From NCBI GenBank assembly GCA_014058105.1, contig JACGCM010000715.1, positions 744,001 through 808,000 of the forward strand: 64,000 nt of DNA. The letters are read 5' to 3'. This document shows positions 1 to 11,035 of the stretch, piece by piece. The stretch is from Kingdonia uniflora. Lineage: Eukaryota; Streptophyta; Magnoliopsida; Ranunculales; Circaeasteraceae. The position numbers were made by a program, and so were the translations under genes. Within the stretch, counting starts at the first letter, position 1. The number at the start of each line of letters is the position of its first letter. The notes beneath the pieces are model-generated. The model was not told where the DNA came from, did no database searches, and was given only the letters and a program-made list of their open reading frames with translations.

Positions 1-488
1 TAATCCATAAAAAATATGTGATTCCTCCATGTTTACCTATGATGGTCATCATGCATATGATACATGTTTGTGGTCATGATGCCTGTGATTTAATGCTTCC
101 TTGTACAAATGTTATTGGGGTGAGCTGTATATATGTTTCAAACTATTTAGTTATTATTTCTTATAAGATTCTATGGTATTCTATTCAGACAAGATGTACT
201 AGAAATAGTCTGTGAATTATTGTTTATGCTTTGCGGCACAATTACGAGAGTACAATACTTTCGACAATACTAACTATAATGGCTTCAACATTTAAGCTTG
301 TGAAGGGGCCAACTTGTAGATCCTATTTTGTCACATTTCCAACAGAGTTGTCACTATTCCAATAGCTGCAAAAAGAGTTCTCCATGTAATATCCCACAAT
401 GGTAATATTAGTCACAGTATATTACTTCATATATTACTTCATATATGGATCTTAGCGTGTTTGGTCTCCCATTATTTTAAGAATACTT
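1..488. other. No gene recognised
   Basis: AT-rich sequence with only short, unconvincing open frames. A direct duplication of a short 'atattacttcat' motif occurs near 420-445. Nothing else is supported. Confidence 0.4.
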
Positions 489-680
489 ATGTTTTGTTAT
501 ATATTCAGGCCGTCAGATTGCTTGTCTTTGGGATTGCCCATGTGTGATGATGACGAGTCTTTCCTTGTTGTGAGGATAACTTCAATGCATTTTCAGAGTA
601 GCAATTATGCAAGCAAGACTATTGAAGCTGGATTAATATCAAAACCATTGGATTACTACACAACTTCATCTGTTTTGAGG
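489..680 (+). pseudogene. Possible orphan exon, unknown protein
   Basis: An open frame of about 60 codons begins near a possible acceptor (…ttcag at about 509) and ends at …GAG GAA followed by GTAAGT, a good plant 5' splice site at 681. The peptide (…CDDDESFLVVRI…, …ISKPLDYYTTS…) has the mixed composition of a real exon, but I recognise no family. It lies with other captured gene pieces upstream of the CACTA terminus at 8106, so it may be one more captured exon. It could also be a chance frame. Confidence 0.25.
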
Positions 681-2125
681 AAGTAAGTTAATCCCAACAC
701 TTGTTCCATTTCCTTTGTTTCCTTCCTATCTCTGACATGGGACTTAGAAAATATTGCTTATTATTTTATATTCTTACATGATATGATTATCTGGAAAACT
801 TATTGCGTTTTTTTTTTTTTTTTGATACTACAAGAAAAACGAGCCGGGGCACATAATTAGCTTTTGATACTTAAAATCTAATTTTTAACTTTATGGTGAT
901 TGATGTTTGTTTTTCTAGTGGAAGGATATGAATGTCAAGTATTAACATGTAATCATGTATATTATTACCTCATTTTCAAAATTCGGGAAATCATCTTTGA
1001 CATTGCCTCTGCATAGTTGTAATAACTTTGTGTTCCCGGTTTCAAGCTAGCCTCGATTAAGGAGCATAGTTAATGGTAGGATTATTTACTTTGTCACCTT
1101 TTATTTGTGGAGTTAGGCGGTGATTTTGTGCTTATTTAGCTTGGGGTTCCTTAATAATGGAAGTTTTGCATGTGTTTAACTTGCAATGACACACACCAGT
1201 TTTTTACTTGGAATGTCACATATGGGAACATTTACATTATGATCAGGTCAGTTATTTAAATAATCGGATCTACTTGAGTGAAATTTAATGTATATCTTAC
1301 CCACTTTCTTATACTCTTGTGTGTTTGTGAGTGTGAATTGTGAAAGGTGTGTAATTTGTAAGGGGAATTGTATGTGTGAAGGGTGTGATTGTGTGAGTCA
1401 TATATTTTTTGTGTATTTGCAATTTATCACTAAGATCCTATTGACATTGTGTTGGCTTTAAACATCTTTGGCAATTCAGATGTTTAGTGGCTAATATCTT
1501 TACGGTGATTCGGGAGTTTATTTTTGCAAAAGGTTAGCAAGTTCTGTTGAGATATAATTTCAGTTACAAGAATAATGCAATACTTAGCTGCAGACATGTC
1601 AGTCTCATGACTCTCAACCAAATTAGCTATAGCTAAGTGAATCTGAAATAAGTTTGATGAAGGTCTTCAATGCTCTTTAGAAAGGCAAGCCTCCCTATAA
1701 ACCACTCTCTACTTCCAGAAGGCAGTTTTCTTGCTCTTTTGGCACAAGAATCTGCGCTAAAATTCACCTCTCTGAGCTCTCTCCATGAGTGCTGGATACG
1801 GATAGAGAAAAAAGGGTTTGGGAATTTTCATTTCCTTTAAAGTTGCCTAGGGACATCACTGCTGCTTGAGAGTCAGATACCACAAGGATTTTTGTGGCAA
1901 CCCTCATTATACAATGATTCAAGGAGTCGTCTTCCCCATGACCATCCTAATAAAGCTCTATTATTTTTAGTGTGTAGGCCAACCAAGAGGATGGACAAAT
2001 TTCTTCGATGAAGTAATGTAAGGGGAAAAATATATATTCTAGGCCACCTTATATATTTATATAGTTGTTTTATCATTGTTCTCTACCATGTTTTCTCAAA
2101 TTATATAAAAAAATCATAATATTAT
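681..2125. other. Non-coding stretch; T tract and degenerate CACTA-like motif
   Basis: No coding sequence is supported. A T homopolymer at about 808-824 is followed at 828 by 'tactacaagaaaaac', which differs by one base from the CACTACAAGAAAAA start common in plant CACTA elements. The sequence after it does not resemble the subterminal repeats at 7795-8106, so it is not the partner end of that element. A GTGTG-rich stretch lies at 1320-1410. Confidence 0.3.
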
Positions 2126-2540
2126 TTGGGTGAGCAATTCACTTTCGCGAATTGTACCAGTTTTAGTGAACTTTCGAAGGATAAGTTTAAACCTATCTCA
2201 TATGAATATTCATGGCAAAGTGTCCCTCAAGGTAACTGGCACTGTCCAAGCTGCTTATGCAAATTTTGTGGGCAAGTTGGGACTACTGTGAAGCGATTGC
2301 TCACATGTCATCAGTGTGAGGAGAAATGTATGTGTATTTACTACTTCATCTACAACCTTCTATGAGTAATAACACATTGTCTAACTACTAATAAATAGCA
2401 CATATCTAATTACTAACATTGTTAATGTAGACCATCAAGGTTGTATCCTTGACAAAGAAGCTACAGCCATCAGTAACAAAGACTGGTGTTTTTTGTTTGA
2501 GAATCTCAATAGAGCTGTTGACGAACTTTATCTTCTATGA
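2126..2540 (+). pseudogene. PHD-finger fragment (IDM1-like family), two exons
   Basis: The first exon reads …PQGNWHCPSCLCKFCG… followed by …LLTCHQCEEK, the first part of a plant PHD zinc finger. A 103-bp intron fits at 2328-2430 (GT…AG). Splicing gives EEKYHQGC, the expected H/C ligand pair, and a downstream Asn-Lys-Asp-Trp-Cys-Phe segment before a stop at 2538-2540. The W/GNWHCPxCxCxFCG arrangement is typical of the PHD proteins that carry a C-terminal acetyltransferase domain (IDM1-like chromatin readers), but no acetyltransferase domain is present. The piece is a short, probably non-functional fragment in which zinc-binding residues and splice sites survive. It lies near other unrelated gene fragments upstream of a CACTA end, which suggests transposon capture. 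Confidence 0.6.
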
Positions 2541-2543
2541 GAG

Positions 2544-2744
2544 TTGGAATGCGACTTGGACCATATGAAAGAGGCTGTTCTTGTTCTTGAAGAAGCTAGA
2601 TCAGATTTTAGAGAACTAAGAGCTAGAGTTGAAAGATTTGAGAATGTGAAAAGGTCGTCTTCTCAACCCTCAGTAGACGAACAGTCGGTGAATGTGAAAT
2701 CTGATCACCGAAGGCCGCTCTATCTTGGGAGGTTAGCATGCTAA
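2544..2744 (+). pseudogene. Coiled-coil-like exon, unknown protein
   Basis: This 66-codon frame follows the PHD fragment by three bases. It is rich in Glu, Arg and Leu with heptad-like spacing (…VLVLEEARSDFRELRARVERFE…), then a polar Ser-rich stretch and a basic …DHRRP… segment. The coding part may end at a splice donor near 2730 (GGGAG/GTTAGC). I do not recognise the family. Composition and continuity suggest real, once-coding sequence, and it may be an exon from a gene different from the PHD finger beside it. Confidence 0.35.
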
Positions 2745-3417
2745 ATTTTTACTTGCATATTGGAGTACACTTGTATTACATCTATTTACTAGAGCTCGGC
2801 TGGACTCCAAAGTCTTTTTTCACCATATATTTTAGCTTCCATTTTGGAATCTGACACACTGCATTTTATTTTTGCGGAGGACCTAACTCTGATCTAAATT
2901 TGATACTATTTTGATATTAGTTATAGACATGCTTTTATCAGATGCTACTTTTAGCCTAATTGATTTACCAAATAAGCTACATTCTAGCCTGGTCTAAATA
3001 TTCATTCTCTCATCTTATGCTTGCCCACTTTAGCTTAATCCTAGTGGACACGGAGGTTACTCGTACCCAAACTAGTAGTTAACTTGAAGGATTTGCTTAA
3101 TAGGTAAAGGATATGCTTGCTAATGCCAACTAGCCTGGATGGTAAGGTCTCTAGGAGCGGTTACCAATTAACGACCCGATCCAAACCCCGTTATCACCAG
3201 TTGGGGTCATCTAATTCCCGAGTCGTATTCCTAAAAATAAGGGTCTATGCTCAACTATACTACTATGAGTGGAAAATAAAGCTTTTGTGAGTGCTAGATG
3301 TAGCTGTCCATTCCGGTAATCGAGCAGAATGATATTCCAAACTGGAAATATTATGAGTTTTATCAGCCTTCTGACTTATAACAGGCACACTTCTTGTTAC
3401 AGCTTGGTCATTTGATT
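2745..3417. other. No gene recognised
   Basis: AT-rich. A GC-richer patch at 3160-3240 (…gacccgatccaaaccccg…) resembles transposon-derived sequence but has no identified ends. No coding sequence is supported. Confidence 0.35.
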
Positions 3418-5632
3418 TTAAGCATCTACCTGGTGATTCTCAGCTTGTGCACCTCTAGTTTTATCCTCTTGATCAGTACTTTTATCTCGGACAGAGTGAA
3501 CTTGTGTTGATGTAGATGACATATTCAGCTGAGATTGAGTCACATCTGATCTGTTGAAAAACTTTGAGTGGATACGCCCAATTTCTTTTTCTTTCATAGG
3601 CATGAACTTGTGAATTTTGGGTTCACTTTAAGAAAACTCCATAAGATGCTCTGAATTTGAGTTAGTGTTCCCTTATGTAGGCTTCAAACCATGGAATATC
3701 TTTAGAGAGACACTTGCAATAGGAGTGTGTCCGACAAAAGTATTTCCTTGCACAGATTCATTGCTAGTTTCATCCCTCATGGAAAAGTCATTTTGGTTTT
3801 CCAAGTTAGTGTCAAATTCATTATCAGTGTTCTGTGTTCCTTGATCATTTCTTATTTCTATGAACAAACATCGTCCTGTAATTCTGGAACTGCCTCTTGT
3901 ATTGAATCATCACGAGATGCAGAATGTGTGGCTGTATTTGGAATAGTACCTTGAGTCTGTTGTTGTTGACTGAACTGGTCTGTTCTTTTGGTAGAAGTAC
4001 GTACTTCTTCCTCTTGAAATTTTGTTGTACCATGAGAAGCAGATAGGTTTTCAGAATTTGCAGACATGGTCACGTGGAAGGAGAAGTACCATTTCTTGAG
4101 TCAAAATTCCCTAGCCCACCTATCATACTTCCGACTTTTGCAGTTAACACACGCTCCATTATAGGTGATTTTTTGATATTAGTATTCTCATGTGCATCGA
4201 TACCAGTAGCAAGGTGGATATCGGAACCTTGACTTTTCGCATTTTTAACTTGAGGATCAGGTTCCCTCTTCTTTTCAATTTTGTCTGATTTTTCCTCCCC
4301 TTCAACAAACTTGAATCCAAATCAAAACTATCCAACTCTTTTTATTTTTATTTTTTTTCAAGAAAATTGTTAGAAGAAAGAAACCCTGAGATTCCTTTAC
4401 TTCTCTGGAAACTACCTCTTTGAGAATTAATATCTCCTAGTTACCAATGCTAAATTAACTTTCATATGCTAAGCTAGACACTGAAGCTATTTTGCCCTCT
4501 GCTTCTGGTTTCTGTATCAAAGAGCAATCCTCAATGATAGTATTTGCAGATTCCGACAAAGAACTGCACTCCGTAATTGGAAATCTAGGTATACATTGAA
4601 CTGTATTCAGGTTCACTTCTCCGTAAACTTCAGCATCCTTCCAAGTCCAACCACCTAACCAACAACTTCTGAATCTGTCCAATGCAACCTGATCTTCATT
4701 TTCTTCATTTCTTGATTCCTGGAGTCGAAGAGGAGACAGTGTTTTCTTTTGTATAAAATAAATGAATATCAACGTTCACTCCCTGATTTGTTGCTAACAT
4801 TTTTGAAGTTGTCTAATTAGAATAGTATGACTGGGGTGTCAAACGCATCTCGGTACCCAAATATAGATCACCTGCAAGAAATTCAATTGGCGAATCCTTT
4901 GATACTTTTGAGTCCATGGCAGAAGCATTTCCTACATCCCTTTGACTAGAAACACCATTACAAACAACTTCTTGACCTTGAAGCTTTACGCTCTGAACTT
5001 CATCATCACATCCATGATAGTGTTCAGATACAGGTGTATCTAAAACACGGGAAAACGTTCCAGAAAAATTGCATCCCAACTTTATAATAGAACTCAAACC
5101 ACATCGATCATCTGGGCTACCAACAACCTGTGTAAGGGATAACCCTACATCTTCAAATGCGGCTGCCATTGTTTCCTTGTCTAAATCTTTGAGAAGCTCA
5201 GTCTCATCAACCTCATGAGTCATACAACCAGAGATAATGTCTAGCGCATCTGGATACAACTCATTTCTTGTTTGTTTGACACGTAGTGCAACTTCAAGTA
5301 CAGTCAAATCTGGCAAAACTCCAAAATTAGAACCTGTCTTTTCTAGCTCAGATATGGCAAGTGCTTCAGATGCTGTGATAGAAAGCTCAATTGCACCTTT
5401 TACATCTGCGTTTTTATATTTCTTTCTCTTGCTGTCTTTCCGGAGAGTAGAAGGCTGGGAATTCAGGGGAATTCTTGATATGGATTTAAACTGCATATCT
5501 ACGTCATTGTTCTTAACCTCCACTTGATTTTGGAAGCTCTTATCCTCTACGTACTCTGAATTTTTGAGAGACAGTTTCGTGGACAGAACTTTATTTGATC
5601 CGTGTTTCTGGCCGAAGCAGATTGCAAAATGG
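3418..5632 (-). pseudogene. Unknown acidic, low-complexity plant protein, broken
   Basis: The minus strand carries a chain of frames with consistent composition. The longest (4813-5523, 236 codons) continues upstream in frame to about 5632. It contains a basic segment KRKKYKN, then an ordered-looking part (…IELSITASEALAISELEK…, …LEVALRVKQTRNELYPD…), then acidic sequence. Further frames at 4455-4772 (with …RFRSCWLGGWTWKDAEVY…), 3858-4073 (Gln/Thr-rich, QQQQ run) and 3418-3870 look like continuations interrupted by stops and frameshifts. I recognise no domain and propose no function. The upstream end is joined abruptly, in a different frame, to the unc-13-like fragment at about 5635, so the two derive from different genes. 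The polar, acidic character would suit a nuclear or scaffold protein, but that is a guess. Confidence 0.5.
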
Positions 5633-6665
5633 ACATCGAGTCCTTATTGCATCTAGTTAGAGGAGGGAGCGTAGGGATGTAGCTTTGTTTTGATCCGCAT
5701 AATGAAACTAAGGATATGTAGTCTTGGAACAAACTTTCTAAGCCATCTGCAAGTTCTTGGACTAAGTCGTCAGAGATGCCAATTGGGATCTCAAAGAAAT
5801 CACCCACTGCTTCCTCGTCTAGCTTCAACATCTCAACTGAGGACTGTGTGTATGGCTCAGTTTTGAACTTTGGGTTCCACATCTCCGTTTCCTTAGCTCT
5901 ATCAACACAATCCTTAACCTTCTTCAGCCTCTCATCAATCCATGTTTTCAAAAGGTTGAAGATAATGGAATCAACTTCGTAAGGCACCATCTCCCTTACG
6001 ACCGCCTTTCCCCCATCTTCACAATCAACGGAGTCCTCAGCCACAATCTGAATCAAAACCTTCTCTAGCCTTCCTGCTCTCTATAAAACTCCAATCACTT
6101 CATTTGATAATGTGGAAACCCCAGTTAAGTATTCTTTCAACACGGTCCCATAGAAATTATGGAGTGTCATTGCAGCAACTCCTGCTGCAATTGGATGCCA
6201 TCTATTGAGTATGGGACTAAAGTTTTCCTTTTCCTTTGTTGCTAATTATTCTGTTTCTTTAGCTAATCGAAGAAGCCCCTCACTTGCTTCTTCATCTTTT
6301 GCTTCAACAATCTTGCTATTCCCTCCAATTTCTAACATCTTGGAAAATGCATTCCTCACGGACGACTTTATGAAGTAATCCACCCTACTCCCTGCCGAGT
6401 CCTTCACTCCATCGCCTCTCTCAAGATTTGATATGTCTTCGTCTAATATCTTTGCAACTGATAAAGCAAAAGGAAGAAGGTTCTCCATCAAGCCTACAGT
6501 TCCCTTGTGAAAACTCTCATGATAATCGAGCAATCTCATCTCTGACCACACTTGCATCGAAGTCAAAGCTGAAGACAATACTTTGGAGTACATAATTTCT
6601 TGATCAGCTCTCTTTGCATCATTTGCAACATTAGCCAAGACAACAAGAGAAGAGCATAATAAATC
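5633..6665 (-). pseudogene. unc-13 homologue / PATROL1 (MUN domain) fragment
   Basis: Reading the minus strand from about 6660, the frame gives …ANDAKRADQE…, …RLLDYHESFHKGTVGLMENLLPFALS…, then …HPIAAGVAAMTLHNFYG…, …AEDSVDCEDGGKAVVREM…, …EPYTQSSVEMLKLDEEAV…, and ends with …YIPTLPPLTRCNKDS at about 5640. These are hallmark strings of the plant DUF810/MUN proteins, whose founding member PATROL1 promotes delivery of H+-ATPase to the plasma membrane. About 340 of roughly 1000 residues are present, without N- or C-terminus. One reading frame runs through but is cut by a TAA (about 6248) and a TAG (about 6084). After CNKDS the sequence switches to an unrelated protein, so the piece is a fused, dead fragment. 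No introns are visible in it. Confidence 0.85.
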
Positions 6666-7473
6666 TTGTTATGTCTGTGCTTCTTACAATATATTGTTGA
6701 AAGAATATCCAAGCAAAACATATATTATGTATCAACTTATCAATTCCTAGTGTGGACCATGTTACTTATCCTCAACCTCTTTTAGTTTGTCCTTTAAATT
6801 GCTTATTTGCATTAGAAGTAAATCGTTATGAGTTGCTTTGCTCAAGCTTTTTAGTCTGGTCCATCAAGTTTTGAAGCTAAACTTTCATCTCTTCTTCTCG
6901 TCTAATTGAACCCTTTAAAGTGAATTGTACAGAGTGGAGCTATCCCATTAGCTCTTTTGATATTCCCATTAATATCACAGAAGAACTTTCTGCTTCTAAT
7001 AATCTCCCAAAAACAGCCTCTGTTGATATTCCTCAACACAGTATAAAAGTTCCACCGATTTAATACAATGTATCTTTTCTTACTGCTGTACTGTCCCACG
7101 CAATATAGTAGTTATAGGAGAACAGTTTATGTGTAACTTATAGAACTCCTTCATCTAGACTTGTGAATTCTTCAATTTGTCAGGTATGCATTACATATTT
7201 GTAATTATGTACTAATAAATAAGTTGAAACTAGTAATCCATGTTCGCTTACAAACATTTATAAAGGTACTATTTCTTAGCTTTTCTTGTTCAAGGCTATT
7301 ATATTTAGTTATGAGTATACTTAATAATGTTTACTGTATCTAAGAATTTATTGGATATCCATGTTCTGCTTAGTAGCTATCCATGTTGTGTTTATTTTAA
7401 GAACTACTTTTGCTTAGTTCTGACTCTTATTTATGCATCTGTCAACTTCCAGATTCTATGAGTGGAACGTTTT
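6666..7473. other. No intact gene; faint coiled-coil coding trace on minus strand
   Basis: Mostly AT-rich. The minus strand at about 6760-6905 can be read as broken Lys/Glu/Leu/Gln-rich peptide (…LMDQTKKLEQSN…, …LKDKLKEVED…) with stops. This looks like a decayed coiled-coil exon, possibly from a kinesin-like protein, though the family call is weak. The rest holds nothing I can support. Confidence 0.25.
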
Positions 7474-7600
7474 CCATCCTTTGGAGAAGCCACAAAAGAG
7501 ACTGGGAACGTTTTCCATCCTTCAGCTGGCACTTCATGTTTGAACCTTCTCCGCTACACGTTTTTTTATTATGTTACTTTTTGTTTTAGCTATTATCTGA
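7474..7600 (+). pseudogene. Terminal coding exon of CACTA1, shared with CACTA2
   Basis: The plus strand reads GEATKETGNVFHPSAGTSC then LNLLRYTFF before degenerating. The minus strand of the second copy (58424-58602) encodes nearly the same peptide (GEATKEFGNVLHPSADTSC…). In each copy the exon lies about 300-600 bp inside the terminus and points towards it. A part-duplication of the 'ggaacgttttccatcctt' string (7466-7483 and 7506-7523) sits inside this copy. The conserved reading suggests a real terminal exon of the element's own or chimeric transcript; its function is unknown. Confidence 0.5.
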
Positions 7601-7796
7601 CTATTATATAGATTCTAAAGTTACTTCTGCAGCCTTAAGTTTATTTCGTGTATTATGTTTCTATTATATAGAAACATGCTTATAATTTTTTTGTATATTT
7701 TTGAAATAATTTTTGAAATAATTTTTTGTATCAAGTTTCTGTAGCCTTTTCTGTATATTTTTGAAATAATTATTTATTTATTTATTATTTATTATA

Positions 7797-8060
7797 TGTT
7801 TTTGCCACAGATTTTGTAGTGGTGAAAGTAGGCTTTTGCCACAGATTTTGTAGTGGGGAAAACAGGCTTTTGCCACGGATTCTGTAGTAGTGAAAAGCAA
7901 GCTTTTGTCACGGATGTTGTAGTGGTTAAAGTAGGCTTTGCCGCAGATTTTTTAGTGGCAAAAAATAACTTTTTGCCACGGTAAAAATAGTGCCAAAGCT
8001 TTAGCCACCTCATCTACGCCCACGACCCTAGCCACGGTAAAAATAGTGGCAAAAGCCTTT
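7797..8060. repeat. CACTA subterminal repeats
   Basis: About six copies of a 30-35 bp unit built on 'ttttgccac(a/g)gatttt(g)tagtgg(t)gaaa', some inverted. In En/Spm elements such repeats bind the element's TnpA-type protein. The short Thr/Lys-rich frames that cross this block are products of the repeat, not genes. Confidence 0.75.
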
Positions 8061-8106
8061 TTGCCATAAATTTTTCAGTGGCTAATACCCTTTATTCTTG
8101 TAGTGA

Positions 8107-9779
8107 ACTTTATTGGGTGATATGGGCGGGAATAACTAGGCTTGATATTTGTTGGAACTAGGCATTCGATGTGTTATATACTTGTTATAGTATGTGTGAA
8201 GGAGATGGTTGGATTAGTCTGGTTTAACCACCATTCATAGATGATTTCCTTGGTTATATATTTAATGTTGGTCATTTCAGTTGGTTGATATCATAGTAGC
8301 TTCTTTTATCAGTTTGGTTAATGTATATGAAATTTCTTTAGTATGCATGAACTTCTAGTAGCTAAGTTTTTAGATAGTACATTGAGTAATTAGGAATTTG
8401 AGACTGAAATAGTGGCTTTTTATACTATTGATGAGGTTGAACTAATATGATAGTTGTATGACCGTGGTCCAATAATCATCACAAGATATTGTGTTGGTGA
8501 TAAGAACTTTGTACTAAATGGATATTAGGGGCGAGTCTGTGATTCTAGAACATCTTAGCTAAATTCCTTGGTATGTCTTCCGTGATAGTTAGGCATAACT
8601 ATGAATTTCCATGATTCTGTAGTACGCGACTTATATTCGCTTTGACACTTAAGACTTCCTTTCGATATAGTCATATTGACAGATAGATCATTGGATGTTG
8701 GAGCTTTACTTCATTTGATAGAGTCCCCACTTATTATTAAAGTGAGGATAGTTAAATCATCTGGTTGTAAGAGCGGTAGGTCTTTATATATAGTCTCAGA
8801 TGCTGCTTAGGCAGGGGCAGACAGATTATTTGATTCTTCTTAGATTCAAACCTCTTCATTTCCATTCCGTTGGGCAACTTCGAGTTATTGTACACAGTAG
8901 GGCTATGCTATTACGGTCCTTGGGTTTGATTCCCTAAACAAAAGATTCGGTTACTGCTAGTCAGTGTCCCAGGGTTGCAAGTCCCTAAATTATTTCCCTA
9001 TTACTTCTCGGCTGCATGCTTCGCGAGCATCCCGTGGGCTTAGATCCCTAAAAGTAAAAAAAAAATTAAGGCTTTAAACCTGTAGGTTGAAGCTCCTTGA
9101 ACACCCTGATCAGGTGCGTTACCCACTAATTCCTGGCTCAATAAAAAGGAATTCGCCAATCCCTGGCTCGACAATAAGGGATACGTTTCTGTTAATTACA
9201 GAAGGGTACGAGAGTGTGGTCCCACTGAATTAAAAGTAACCCTGTGTACTTGACTACCTAATTCTTTTTCCACATCTACCGTACCTTTTAGGTTATAGTA
9301 GTTAGATCTAAGTTTAGGCTATCATTGTTATCGTATTGGGATTTCTAATTTTACTTAGACCGCCTTCTTTCGAAATCATAGTTTGGTTGATCTTCTCTTA
9401 TACTACCCGTAGGTTCTTCATGTCTTTTTTATGTGTTTATCATATCTTATGACCTTGGATATTTGTACTTGCTGGGCATTGTTGCTTGCTGACGTCTTGC
9501 GCATATACTTTTTTCAGGTGAATCATTGTAGTAGCGATGGTAGTGAGTTGGAGAGAGTTGGACTTGCCAGTTATGAAGTTCTAGTTACCTGTTGGTAATC
9601 TTTTCTCTCTCTTTTAGATTTTCTTCCGCTGCGTAGTTTTATAGTGTTGTAGATGTATTTACAATTTGTTTTAAATTGTAGTACGTCTTTTGGGGGTTCA
9701 TCTTCAGGATGCCCGACGTTACACCTCATAATTCGCATTTTTAATAGTTTATTACGAAGCCAATTTTGGGGGCGTGACA
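8107..9779 (+). mobile_element. Probable Ty3/gypsy (Tekay/Del-like) solo LTR, left edge uncertain
   Basis: The last few hundred bases have the feel of a plant chromovirus LTR: a 'ttttttcaggtga' block (about 9510), a 'cttccgctgcgtagttttatag' block, 'gtagatgtatttacaattt', and a terminus …TTTTGGGGGCGTGACA at 9779. No primer-binding site follows it and no internal coding region adjoins, so a solo LTR is likely. I cannot place the left boundary or find a target duplication; the block may begin anywhere after 8107. Motifs such as 'ccctaaa' and 'cctggctc' recur at 8930-9190 without clear meaning. Confidence 0.35.
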
Positions 9780-9886
9780 AGTGTATATGCAAATGGGGCT
9801 CTCTACGAAAAGTAAATAAATTTATTTTTAAAAAAGGCCAAAACCCCTAAAATAGGTAATAGGAATGCCTCCGCGACATTTCGTTC

Positions 9887-10560
9887 GAACGGTACCAGTC
9901 TTGTTCGAACGACTAGTTGAAAATAGCCTACGAAACGCCTAAGTTGGAATTGGCCTCCTGGATCGCTAGTCCGTTCGAGGTCATTCGAACGACATGTTGA
10001 AAATAGCCTTCGAAACGCCTTAGATCGAATTGGCCTTCTAGATCGCTATTACATTTGAACGACATCCAATGTCATATAGGCTTTCTAACTACTTTTGTTA
10101 AAAAACAGTTCTCTTTGAAAGAAAGAGAGTCACTAAGCCGAGGAGAACGAACCGCGGAACTTGCGTATGACGAGATCTAATTCTCTGTACGCAAGTCTTA
10201 GAGAAGATAGAGCCAGGCGTCAGTTAGATGAGGTGACCGGCAGGTGCAGATGAGACTGACGGGGTCATAAAAGCATGAAGGCAGACTCATTTAGCACCCT
10301 TGAATGCTCACCCTAGATATCGCACCCCTGGCTTACTAATGCTACGCTGGTCCAGTGTCAAAGATCAGACTCTATGTACGCAGCAGCTACTGGCTATAGC
10401 AGCTACCTGGAGAATGGAAGTGCACGAACGACTTATGGAAAGTTGCCTACAATTCGTTTGAACAACGTTCAAGGTCGTTCGAATGACCTCTTGAATATAG
10501 CCTGTGAAACGCTTCAGCTTGAATTGGTCTTCTGGAGCGACTGTTCGTTCGAACGATTTA
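9887..10560. repeat. GTTCGAACG palindrome array with about 78-bp repeat unit
   Basis: Three copies of a unit of about 75-80 bp are visible (about 9914, 9992 and 10486). Each reads '(a)tagcct…gaaacgc(c/t)t…gaattgg(c/t)ct(c/t)ct…ga(t)cg(c)…' and is bordered by variants of TCGTTCGAACGA. The third copy is separated from the first two by about 400 bp of unrelated sequence. The same palindrome marks LTR-type sequences at 18.6, 39.9 and 42.6 kb, so this may be an unrecognised LTR or leader region. Confidence 0.6.
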
Positions 10561-10639
10561 CCATAATCTTTCCTTCAAGTACTATTTGGGGAATATGAAG
10601 TATTATGTTTCTGGGTTTTCTATGCGTGTGAGAAAAGCT

Positions 10640-11035
10640 GGCCTCCCTGGACACCATTCTTCAAAGGGTTCTACATTTGCGGACCCTCGTTTGGCTGTTG
10701 TATCCGCTGAAAAAATTTGGATTCTCTCCATATTTGAGTAATTCTGAATGAGTCGAGTTTCCAATTGATTCGTTTCCATTCAGTAATCATAGTCCATGGA
10801 AGTGTATCTGTCGTGAACGCTTGAACCGTGGCTTGGGAATCTGAGACCATCCACAATTTTTTCCATCCTTTCACTACTGCTTGCTTAGCGCCTTGGATGA
10901 TGGCTTGAATCTCTGTGACATAGTTGTTGGTATTGCCTAGTGCTTTGCAGAAAGTACCCAGTACCTCCCCTTCCGTATTCCTGTATAATATCCCAATGCC
11001 TGCTGGTCTGGGCCCCAGAGCTTACCTATCACAAT
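10640..11035 (-). pseudogene. RNase H-like (RVT_3) domain fragment
   Basis: On the minus strand from about 11030 the reading is …AGIGILYRNTEGEVLGTFC…, …YVTEIQAIIQGAKQAVVKGW…, KKLWMVSDSQATVQAF…, …ITQIWRES…. This is the layout of the RNase H-like domain of plant non-LTR retrotransposons and related host copies: a first strand with GIG, the acidic 'E' helix, then the 'SDS' carboxylate and the 'R-E' segment. About 120 residues survive. The expected first Asp is not visible, and the fragment ends without the downstream 'NxxAD' motif. The likely source is a LINE remnant. Confidence 0.55.

Larger units (their letters stand above)
7474..8106 (+). mobile_element. CACTA1: right end of a CACTA (En/Spm-type) element
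   Basis: The right terminus reads …TTCTTGTAGTG, ending at 8106; the inverse complement starts CACTACAAGAA. The terminal stretch of about 36 bases equals the inverse of the start of CACTA2 at 57951, and the similarity continues through the terminal few hundred bases. Diagnostic TTTTGCCAC(A/G)GATTTTGTAGTGG subterminal repeats occur inside. Bases 8107-8109 (AAC) would be one copy of the 3-bp target duplication. I could not find the left end, which must lie before 7474; the captured gene fragments at 0.5-6.7 kb may be its cargo. No transposase was found. Confidence 0.8.

Noticed and set aside
828..845. CACTA left terminus (tactacaagaaaaac)
   Set aside because: The first base differs from the canonical CACTACAAG, and the sequence after it lacks the subterminal repeats of the CACTA family found at 8106. 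It may be a chance match or a different, decayed family.
7792..8013. Lys/Thr-rich minus-strand frame
   Set aside because: By-product of the CACTA1 subterminal repeats; the CACTA2 repeats give similar spurious frames at 58077-58380.
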